From an uncultured bacterium (lineage in GTDB: Bacteria > Bipolaricaulota > Bipolaricaulia > UBA7950 > UBA9294): 16,532 nucleotides of DNA. Shown here one piece after another: positions 1 to 5,333 of this stretch. Under the pieces are notes generated by a model. The model worked only from the letters and a program-made list of their open reading frames with translations, ran no database searches and was not told the origin of the DNA. The stretch is from the NCBI GenBank assembly GCA_903859225.1, contig CAIOLV010000041.1, positions 1-16,532 on the forward strand, in the 5' to 3' direction. Both the position numbers and the translations under genes were made by a program. Positions within the stretch are counted from its first letter, which is position 1; the number at the start of each line of letters is the position of its first letter.

Positions 1-2
1 GC

Positions 3-443
3 CCGCTCGCCGAGGCTCGCGCCGAGGCGATGTCTCTCTTCGAGCGCTTCGGCCTGCGCGGGTTCGAGCATCTCTATCCGAGCCAGCTTTCGGGCGGCAT
101 GCGCCAGCGCGTTGAGTTGGCGAGAACGTTCCTGTCGGACCGTGACCTCCTGCTCCTCGACGAGCCGCTCGGCGCCCTTGATCCCTTGACTCGCGCCGCG
201 CTCCAAGGCTGGCTCCTCGCCATGTGGACCGAGCTGCGGCGCACGGTCGTCCTCGTGACCCACGACGTCGAGGAGGCACTCCTTCTTTCGGATCGCCTCC
301 TCCTCCTCACGCCCCTCCCGGCAACGGTGCGCGACGTCGTTCCCCTCACGGGGTTCCCGCGCCCTCGCCGCCGCGCCGATCCCGTCGTTGCCGCGGAACG
401 CGCTCGACTCCTGTCTCTCCTCGCTCCCGGGGTCGCAACATGA
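3..443 (+). CDS. ABC transporter ATP-binding protein, C-terminal part (cut by left edge)
   Basis: The reading frame is open from the left edge, so only the last 146 residues are visible. They contain the ABC signature LSGGMRQR, a Walker B segment LLLLDEPLGALD with the D-loop, and the switch histidine in VTHDVEEA. The Walker A part must lie upstream. The short tail without an added regulatory domain fits the nitrate/taurine/thiamine-precursor (SsuB/TauB/ThiZ) group. Its role would be ATP hydrolysis at the cytoplasmic face to drive uptake through the adjacent permease. The stop overlaps the permease start in an ATGA (440-443), so the two are probably translationally coupled. Substrate is inferred from the binding protein two genes downstream. 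Family assignment is secure; the substrate is not. Confidence 0.93.
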   Translation, partial: PLAEARAEAMSLFERFGLRGFEHLYPSQLSGGMRQRVELARTFLSDRDLLLLDEPLGALDPLTRAALQGWLLAMWTELRRTVVLVTHDVEEALLLSDRLLLLTPLPATVRDVVPLTGFPRPRRRADPVVAAERARLLSLLAPGVAT

Positions 444-1252
444 CCGGGCGCATCTTGATTCCCGCTTCGCTCATCGCCGCCATCCTCGGGCTGTGGGAGG
501 GCGCCGTCCGCGCGTTCCACGTTCCGTTCTACCTTCTCCCCCCGCCGAGCCGAATTCTCCTCACCTTCGTGACGCAGTTCCCAACGCTTGCGCATCACGG
601 GGCGATCACGCTCGCGGAGATCGTCCTCGGGATGGCGATCGCCACAACGTTCGGACTTCTCCTCGCCCTCGCCTTGTACGCATCACCGTCCCTCGAACGC
701 GCGCTTCGGCCGTTCATGCTCGCCTCACAGATGATTCCCGTCTTCGCCATCGCCCCGCTCCTCGTCGTGTGGCTCGGGTACGGCATCTGGCCCAAGGTCG
801 TGGTCACCGCGCTCATTGGCTTCTTCCCCGTCGCGGTGAGCGAGTGGGACGGGCTGCGGACGGCCGGCAGCGGCGCTAGGGATCTGCTGCGTTCGATGGG
901 AGCGACGCGGCGCCAGCTCCTGACGAAGCTACTTCTACCGGCCAGCCTGCCCTCCTTCTTTTCGGGGCTCAAGGTGGCCGCGACGCTCTCCGTGGTCGGA
1001 GCCACGATCGGGGAGTGGGTGGGGGCGCGGCGCGGGCTCGGGTTTCTGATGCTCGAATCGAACGCGCGCCTGCGCGTCGACCTCGTCTTCGCTTCGATCC
1101 TGATGCTGACGCTGGTCGGCTTGCTGCTCTACGCCGCGCTTCGGATAATTGAGCGGCACGTTCTGCGGTGGAGGGAGCCCGCGGGCGGCGGGCCCGCGGG
1201 GAGCGACGCGTCTGCGAGACGCGTCGCGTCTGCCAATCGCAGCGGGGGGTGA
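440..1252 (+). CDS. ABC transporter permease (ThiX/SsuC/TauC type)
   Basis: This is a 270-residue inner-membrane permease with about six hydrophobic segments. A typical EAA-type loop at residues 136-175 (EWDGLRTAG, then RSMGATRRQL and LPASLP) is the contact site for the ATPase. The start is the ATG that overlaps the ATPase stop by four bases. An upstream in-frame start at 224 would lie inside the ATPase gene and is rejected. The last 25 residues or so are a Gly/Ala/Ser/Arg-rich tail with no membrane character; the DNA there forms two strong hairpins just before the binding-protein gene. The stop overlaps the next start as GTGA. Together with its neighbours it probably imports a thiamine-pyrimidine precursor, though related systems carry sulfonates or riboflavin. 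Confidence 0.92.
   Translation: MTGRILIPASLIAAILGLWEGAVRAFHVPFYLLPPPSRILLTFVTQFPTLAHHGAITLAEIVLGMAIATTFGLLLALALYASPSLERALRPFMLASQMIPVFAIAPLLVVWLGYGIWPKVVVTALIGFFPVAVSEWDGLRTAGSGARDLLRSMGATRRQLLTKLLLPASLPSFFSGLKVAATLSVVGATIGEWVGARRGLGFLMLESNARLRVDLVFASILMLTLVGLLLYAALRIIERHVLRWREPAGGGPAGSDASARRVASANRSGG
1178..1227 (+). promoter_or_regulatory. Two tandem hairpins at the permease / binding-protein junction
   Basis: Positions 1178-1186 (CCCGCGGGC) and 1192-1200 (GCCCGCGGG) form a perfect 9-bp stem with a 5-nt loop. Positions 1203-1213 (GCGACGCGTCT) and 1217-1227 (AGACGCGTCGC) form a perfect 11-bp stem with a 3-nt loop. Both lie inside the non-membrane tail of the permease gene and end 21 nt before the GTG start of the binding protein. 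No T-tract follows, so they are not ordinary terminators. An mRNA-stabilising or processing element that raises binding-protein output over the permease is a reasonable inference. Confidence 0.5.
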
Positions 1253-2211
1253 GGGGCGTGAGGGGCGTTCTCGTTTGTATTCTGCTGGCTGCTTTCGCAG
1301 TTTCCGCGAGGGGATCGGCTGCGCCGCTCACCGTCTGCCTGGACTACTTGCCAAACCCGAATCACGTGCCGCTCTACGCCGGCCTCGACTCCGGGGCATT
1401 CGCAGCGCGAGGGCTGGACGTAGAACTCGTCGTGCCGTCGAGCGCGAGCGACCCGGCGAAGCTGGCTGCGGCGCGCGCCGCCGACATCGCGCTGACGCCG
1501 CAGATCAACTACCTCATCGCGCGCGCCGAGGGCCTACCACTCGTGGCCGTCGGCGTCCTCATCGACCACAGCCTCGGCGGCCTGCTCGCGCTCTCCGACC
1601 GCGGCGTGAAGACGCTGTCCAATCTTGCGCAACGACCGATCGGTTATTCGCTCGCGCCGCTCGAACCCGCGCTGTGGCGCGCGATGTTGACGTGCGCCGG
1701 AGTCGACGCACTCGACGTTGATCTCGTCAACGTTGGGTTCAACACCGTGGCCGCGCTCCTCGCCGGCTCCGTCGACGCGATCGGCGCGTTCCGCAATGTC
1801 GAGGCCATCCAAGTCGAGCTCTACGGCCACACGGCCGTCTTCTTCCCGCAGGAAGCCTTCTGCGTGCCCGAGACCTACGACCTCGTGTTCGTCGCGCATC
1901 CCGATCTCGTCCGCGAGAGGCGGGCCGATCTCGTCGCGTTTCTCGACGCCGTCGAGGAGTCGATCGATGCGACGCGAACGTCTCCCGACGAGGCGCTTGC
2001 CGCGTTCTTCCACGCCTTCCCCGAACTCAACGACGAGCTGGATCGACGCTCATTTGCGGCCACCCTGCCGCTCTATGCGGACAGCGTGCGTCTCGGCGAC
2101 CCGACGACGTGGGTCGACGTTCAGCGTTTCCTGGTCGATGCCGGGCTCCTCAGCGAGGAAATGCCGTTCGAGTCTCTCGTTGCCATCGACCTCTTCCCGA
2201 CCGAACCGTAG
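1249..2211 (+). CDS. ABC transporter substrate-binding protein, NMT1/THI5-like (ThiY-type)
   Basis: This 320-residue exported protein starts at a GTG that overlaps the permease stop (GTGA). A second GTG three codons on is also possible. Residues 1-25 form a signal sequence (basic start, then VLVCILLAAFAVSA). The mature protein opens with LDYLPNPNHVPLY (31-43), close to the D-W-x-P-N-x-x-H opening of the NMT1/THI5 family that binds thiamine-pyrimidine precursors. The two-lobe periplasmic-binding fold is supported by segments such as DIALTPQINYLIA (79-91) and FNTVAALLAGSVDAIGAF (164-181). I do not see the CCCFC motif of classical ThiY, so riboflavin-type (RibY) or another aromatic heterocycle ligand remains possible. 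It delivers substrate to the upstream permease. Thymidine kinase follows 8 nt later. Confidence 0.88.
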   Translation: MRGVRGVLVCILLAAFAVSARGSAAPLTVCLDYLPNPNHVPLYAGLDSGAFAARGLDVELVVPSSASDPAKLAAARAADIALTPQINYLIARAEGLPLVAVGVLIDHSLGGLLALSDRGVKTLSNLAQRPIGYSLAPLEPALWRAMLTCAGVDALDVDLVNVGFNTVAALLAGSVDAIGAFRNVEAIQVELYGHTAVFFPQEAFCVPETYDLVFVAHPDLVRERRADLVAFLDAVEESIDATRTSPDEALAAFFHAFPELNDELDRRSFAATLPLYADSVRLGDPTTWVDVQRFLVDAGLLSEEMPFESLVAIDLFPTEP

Positions 2212-2219
2212 GAGGGACC

Positions 2220-2807
2220 ATGCTCACACAGGGCCGCCAACTGGAAGTCATCACCGGATGCATGTTCTCCGGCAAGACGGAAGAGCTGATCCGCAGACTC
2301 GAACGCGTTCGCATCGCGCGGGGCGAGATTCTCCTCTTCAAGCCGACGATCGACAACCGCTACAGCACGACCTCGGTAATGACGCACTACGGGCGAGAGT
2401 TCGCGGCCCATCTCCTCGCCCCCGGAGAAGAGACGATGGCGGCACTCGAACGCGCCGTCGGCCCCGACGCGATCGAGCGGGCCACGGTCGTCGCGTTCGA
2501 CGAGGGCAACTTCTTCTCGGAGCTTCTTCCGAGCCTGTGCGAGGATCTCGTCGCACGCGGAAAGCGCGTCATCGTCGCCGGCCTTGATCTGACCTTCGCC
2601 GGGGAGCCGTTCGGTCCGATGCCCACTCTCCTCGCGCTCGCCGACCGCGTCGACAAGCTCGAAGCGGTCTGCGTGAAGTGCGGCGGCGCGGCGACGCGCT
2701 CGCAACGCTTGGTGGACGGACGCCCCGCGTCCGCCAACGGCCCGGTGATTCAGGTCGGCGGACTGGGGAGCTACGAGGCCCGCTGCCGGGCCTGCTATGA
2801 GAGATAG
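2220..2807 (+). CDS. tdk: Thymidine kinase (type II)
   Basis: Thymidine kinase phosphorylates thymidine to dTMP with ATP in the salvage pathway. The protein is 195 residues, normal for the tetrameric bacterial/TK1 type. The P-loop GCMFSGKT is at 13-20. DEGNFF at 94-99 replaces the usual DEAQFF, keeping the catalytic acid but changing two neighbouring residues. Zinc-binding cysteines are C151, C154, C189 and C192, and the lasso segment lies between the pairs. The start is fixed by GGAGGG at 2211-2216, four bases before the ATG; an upstream start at 2109 would lie inside the binding-protein gene. It is the last gene of the transporter operon and is followed by a hairpin. The link between vitamin-precursor uptake and thymidine salvage is probably only positional. 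Confidence 0.96.
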   Translation: MLTQGRQLEVITGCMFSGKTEELIRRLERVRIARGEILLFKPTIDNRYSTTSVMTHYGREFAAHLLAPGEETMAALERAVGPDAIERATVVAFDEGNFFSELLPSLCEDLVARGKRVIVAGLDLTFAGEPFGPMPTLLALADRVDKLEAVCVKCGGAATRSQRLVDGRPASANGPVIQVGGLGSYEARCRACYER

Positions 2808-2831
2808 CGTCTGGGCCGTCAGGTCCAGACG
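2808..2831. terminator. Hairpin filling the gap between two convergent operons
   Basis: CGTCTGGGCC and GGTCCAGACG pair as a 10-bp stem (one G-U wobble) with a GTCA loop. The hairpin exactly fills the 24 bases between the stop of thymidine kinase (+) and the stop of the MBL-fold gene (-). There is no clear T-tract on either side, so it may be a weak or factor-assisted bidirectional terminator, or a 3'-end protecting stem. Confidence 0.55.
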
Positions 2832-3569
2832 TCAGACCCAGTAGGTCTTTCCGTCTTCGCACACCGTGACGCCGTCGAGAGAGACCGTCGCCGGCACGGA
2901 CATGTGGGTCGCGAAGAATCGTGTTCCTAGCCGCCGCGCGTCCTCGGTCAGTCGAGTCATCCGCTCGACGTCGAGATGCCCCGGGTCGTTCTTCGACGTG
3001 GGGTGCGTCAGCTCCATGATGGCCACGTCGACGTCCGACAGTAGCTCTTCGAGTTCCCTGCAGTCGCCGGTGTCTCCCGTGTAGGCAAAGCGGATCCCGC
3101 GGCACGTGAATCGGTACCCGAACGCGAGCATGCCGAAGTGCGACATCGGCGTGGCGGACACAACGAGGTCGGCGATGGAAACGTCGCGCCGGGGCTCGAC
3201 TTCCACGTACTCGATCGGCCCCCTCGGCCGCAGACCGGACTTCGCCATGCCCGGCCAGGCCAGGGCGTATAGGGTCTCGCTTTGCGCTCGCAGCCCCGGC
3301 GGGCCGACAATGTAGAGCGGCGTGCGTCGCTCTGACCGCACAGCATATTCGAGCAACAGGAACGGAAGCCCAAAGACGTGGTCGGCGTGCAGATGACTGA
3401 TCAGAACGACGTCGATGTCCGCGAGATCGACCCCGTGCTTGTGCATCTGAAGCACGGCCGTCGGCGGCAGGTCGAGCAGAATGCGCCCATCGATGAGCGT
3501 CGAATTCCACTGGCGCCCGTCGGACAAGGCCGCCGCAGAACCAAGGCAGAGAAGCGGGATGGAAGGCAC
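2832..3569 (-). CDS. MBL-fold metallohydrolase (RNase Z-like; possible cyclic-nucleotide phosphodiesterase)
   Basis: This 245-residue protein has the metallo-beta-lactamase metal site: HLHADH at 59-64, H144 (PMSHFG), D167 (YTGDTGD) and H222 (ATHMS). With no signal peptide it should be cytoplasmic. The start is a GTG 10 nt after the stop of the cyclic-nucleotide-binding gene, so the two form an operon; the ribosome site is weak. By overall pattern (SHLHADHVFGLPFLL, then YIVGPPGL) it resembles the RNase Z / general MBL hydrolase group. The HxHxDH motif is also the hallmark of class II cyclic-nucleotide phosphodiesterases (yeast PDE1, Vibrio CpdP). With a cAMP-receptor-like protein and an adenylate cyclase next door, a phosphodiesterase role is attractive, but it is inferred from context only. 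Confidence 0.85.
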   Translation of the reverse strand: MPSIPLLCLGSAAALSDGRQWNSTLIDGRILLDLPPTAVLQMHKHGVDLADIDVVLISHLHADHVFGLPFLLLEYAVRSERRTPLYIVGPPGLRAQSETLYALAWPGMAKSGLRPRGPIEYVEVEPRRDVSIADLVVSATPMSHFGMLAFGYRFTCRGIRFAYTGDTGDCRELEELLSDVDVAIMELTHPTSKNDPGHLDVERMTRLTEDARRLGTRFFATHMSVPATVSLDGVTVCEDGKTYWV

Positions 3570-3579
3570 AGGCTCGCCG

Positions 3580-4011
3580 CTACGAGCAGGTCGTCGTCCG
3601 CGACTCGTCCGTCACGCGAAGCCGGTGGGCGAGCTCCTGGAGCATGCTGAGCGCGATCTCCGGATGGGTGGTGATGAGGCTGTGCATCGCCCATTGGGAA
3701 ACGACCAAGCACGTCGACTCCGTCTTCGCGACGACGTCGGCCGTGCGCGGCGCGCCGTCGATGACGGAGAGCTCTCCGAAGAAGCCCCCCTCGCCGATCT
3801 CCGCCAGCTTCTTCCCGCCTGACATGACGTCGGCCTTGCCTTGCAGGATCAAGTAGAACCCGAGACCGCTCTGACCCTTTTCCACGATTTTCGTTCCCGC
3901 CGGGACCGTCTTCTGGATGGCCACCTTGAGCAGACTCGCGAGGCTTTCGTCGCTGGTCTTGGCGAAGATGGGCGTCTTCTTCAGGGCTTCGATGATCTTG
4001 GCGTTCTCCAT
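3580..4011 (-). CDS. Stand-alone cyclic-nucleotide-binding domain protein
   Basis: This 143-residue protein consists of a single cNMP-binding domain (CRP/PKA regulatory-subunit fold). The phosphate-binding cassette is at 78-91: FGELSVIDGAPRTA. Glu80, which contacts the ribose, and Arg89, which contacts the cyclic phosphate, are both present, so real nucleotide binding is likely. There is no helix-turn-helix after the C-terminal helix (residues 116-132), so it is not a CRP-like transcription factor; it may act through a partner protein. The ATG at 4011 is chosen because AAGGAG lies 6-7 nt upstream; a GTG six codons earlier lacks such a site. It heads an operon with the MBL-fold gene and diverges from the adenylate cyclase. 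The nucleotide is presumably cAMP, given that neighbour. Confidence 0.9.
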   Translation of the reverse strand: MENAKIIEALKKTPIFAKTSDESLASLLKVAIQKTVPAGTKIVEKGQSGLGFYLILQGKADVMSGGKKLAEIGEGGFFGELSVIDGAPRTADVVAKTESTCLVVSQWAMHSLITTHPEIALSMLQELAHRLRVTDESRTTTCS

Positions 4012-4046
4012 TCCCCGCTCCTTTCGCACGTTGAGGCAGGAACCGA

Positions 4047-4055
4047 TGATATAAT
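4047..4055 (+). promoter_or_regulatory. Extended -10 promoter for the adenylate cyclase gene
   Basis: TGATATAAT at 4047-4055 is a perfect TATAAT with the TGn extension. No good -35 lies 17 bp upstream, as is usual for extended -10 promoters; TTGAGG at 4031-4036 is too close. The predicted transcription start is near 4062, leaving a leader of about 30 nt with AAAGGAA before the ATG at 4093. The divergent gene would be driven from the same 81-bp gap; TATCAT on the minus strand (4046-4051) is only a weak candidate for it. Confidence 0.6.
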
Positions 4056-4092
4056 CGGGCGATCCGGTTTTCCAGCCCGTCGAAAGGAACGC

Positions 4093-5040
4093 ATGTCATG
4101 GAGTCGGACACTCAAAATCCGGCAGCAGCTTCGCAGCCACGTTGAGTCCGGGGAGGACATCGGGCTCTTCTTCAGCGACTTGCGCGGGTTCTCGACCTAC
4201 GCAGCGCGCGAAGGAGATCACGCCGCGTTTGAGCTCGCCGAGGAGCATGAGGCCATCCTGAGGGGCGCAATCGGCGAGCACGGGGTGATCGTGAAGAGCC
4301 TTGGCGACGGCGTCATGGCAGCGTTCGAGGAACCTCGCGACGCCCTCCTCGCCGCCGTCGGCCTCCAACGCGCACTGCGCGACCGCAACCAAGAGACGTC
4401 GAGCGCGTTGCTCCACGCCGGCATCGGCGTCTCGAGCGGGACTCCGATCATGACCGACGTCGATTTCATCGGCCACAGCGTGAACCTCGCACAGCGTCTG
4501 TCGAGCATCGCCAAAGGCAGCCAGGTCCTGACGACATCGTCCGTCCAGCGCCGCGCTCGACTCCCGGAGGACCTGCGCTACGTGCCGCTCGGCGAGCGAA
4601 CGCTGAAAGGAGTCGGCAGAGAGGAGGTCGTCGAGGTTGCGTGGCTGGAAGAGGTCGCTCGCGTCTCCGACGTCAAGGACCGGTTGACGCTCATTCTCAC
4701 CGAGCGCGGCACGATCGTGATCGAGTTCGCGAAAGACGCACGGCGGGATGCCGCCGAGGCGCTCCGCAATCTCCTCGACGTGGGCATTGTGGACACGGGG
4801 CCGGCGGCCGCGTTCCAGCGCGGCACGGCGCGCCTCGCGCTGCGTGCGCTCCGGGGATCCACCTCGCGCCTGGAGGGCACCATCGAACGACGCATCGAGA
4901 CCGTTCGCTTGTCTCTCGCCCGCCGAGGGCTCTCCCTACGTCTGGGAAGTCGGACGCTCATCCTTCCGAGTGTTGACGCCGGCGAGGCGAAGCGCTTCGT
5001 CGAGGCCGCAGGAAAGATGCAGAGCGCCAACTCCGATTGA
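4093..5040 (+). CDS. Class III adenylate cyclase with an unrecognised C-terminal domain
   Basis: This soluble 315-residue protein has a class III cyclase domain at about residues 20-185 that should make cAMP from ATP. All six catalytic positions can be placed: metal aspartates D29 (FFSDLRGFS) and D72 (KSLGDGVMAAF), the adenine-selecting pair K68 and D124 (VDFIGHSVN), and the transition-state residues N131 and R135 (NLAQR). The Lys/Asp pair points to adenylate rather than guanylate cyclase. It should work as a homodimer. Residues from about 190 to 315 form a charged, non-membrane region that I do not recognise. There is no transmembrane or HAMP part. The start is fixed by AAAGGAA upstream; the longer open frame runs through the divergent gene. 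It diverges from the cNMP-binding protein and precedes the recA repeats. Confidence 0.92.
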   Translation: MSWSRTLKIRQQLRSHVESGEDIGLFFSDLRGFSTYAAREGDHAAFELAEEHEAILRGAIGEHGVIVKSLGDGVMAAFEEPRDALLAAVGLQRALRDRNQETSSALLHAGIGVSSGTPIMTDVDFIGHSVNLAQRLSSIAKGSQVLTTSSVQRRARLPEDLRYVPLGERTLKGVGREEVVEVAWLEEVARVSDVKDRLTLILTERGTIVIEFAKDARRDAAEALRNLLDVGIVDTGPAAAFQRGTARLALRALRGSTSRLEGTIERRIETVRLSLARRGLSLRLGSRTLILPSVDAGEAKRFVEAAGKMQSANSD

Positions 5041-5065
5041 CCTACGGCGGGAGCGGGGCTCTGCG

Positions 5066-5304
5066 GCATTGAAGTGCGCGACTCTTGCCATACAATCGAT
5101 GTAAGCTGCTGCGCTTTGCAGAGATAGGCTTCGGCGACCGTCTGGCGGAATGCCGCCCGACCCGCGCAGCTTTGAAGCGCCGCAGCTCCTGCCATACAAC
5201 CGAGGCAAGATGCTGCGCTTTGCAGAGATGGGCTTCGGCGCCCGTCTGGCGGAATGCCGCCCGACCCGCGCAGCTTTGAAGCGCCGCAGCTCTTGCACTA
5301 GAAT
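5066..5304 (+). repeat. 104-bp tandem repeat carrying three recA promoter-like elements
   Basis: Full units at 5087-5190 and 5191-5294 differ at 7 of 104 positions by eye, and a partial third copy runs into 5295-5312. Half a unit precedes the first. Each junction carries a promoter-like pair: TTGAAG (5069-5074) with TACAAT (5091-5096), spacing 16; TTGAAG (5172-5177) with TACAAC (5195-5200), spacing 17; TTGAAG (5276-5281) with TAGAAT (5299-5304), spacing 17. The third would start recA mRNA near 5311. The 293-bp gap between the cyclase and recA holds little else; the open frames across it are shadows of the repeat. Confidence 0.85.
5276..5304 (+). promoter_or_regulatory. Proximal recA promoter (third repeat copy)
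   Basis: TTGAAG at 5276-5281 and TAGAAT at 5299-5304 are separated by 17 bp, 30 bp before the recA start codon. The -10 lies within the inverted repeat at 5291-5314, so a repressor bound there would block it. GAGGGGG near 5322-5328 is the ribosome site. Confidence 0.6.
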
Positions 5305-5314
5305 CGATGCAAGA
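5291..5314 (+). promoter_or_regulatory. Inverted repeat over the recA -10, candidate LexA/SOS operator
   Basis: TCTTGCA (5291-5297) and TGCAAGA (5308-5314) are perfect 7-bp arms separated by 10 bp that contain the -10 TAGAAT. The same place in the second copy matches at 6 of 7 arm positions (TCCTGCC / GGCAAGA) and in the first at 4 of 7. The sequence does not match the Escherichia CTGT-N8-ACAG or the Bacillus GAAC-N4-GTTC box. The operator role is inferred from position and symmetry. Confidence 0.4.
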
Positions 5315-5333
5315 TTCGGTCGAGGGGGAAACC

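Noticed and set aside
1..443. TPP riboswitch controlling the presumed thiamine-precursor transporter
   Set aside because: The operon's leader lies outside the window, and I found no thi-box elements in the part seen.
2569..3510. 313-codon minus-strand frame over the end of tdk and the MBL-fold gene
   Set aside because: It overlaps two confirmed genes in another frame; its composition is Arg-rich shadow.
4012..4092. CRP-type operator (TGTGA-N6-TCACA) in the cyclase intergenic region
   Set aside because: No such palindrome is present, and the cNMP-binding protein here has no DNA-binding domain.
5085..5279. Short frame repeated within the recA upstream repeats, as a possible repeat peptide
   Set aside because: The two copies fall in different frames of the open frame because the 104-bp unit is not a multiple of three, and there is no ribosome site. 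The DNA, not the protein, is repeated.
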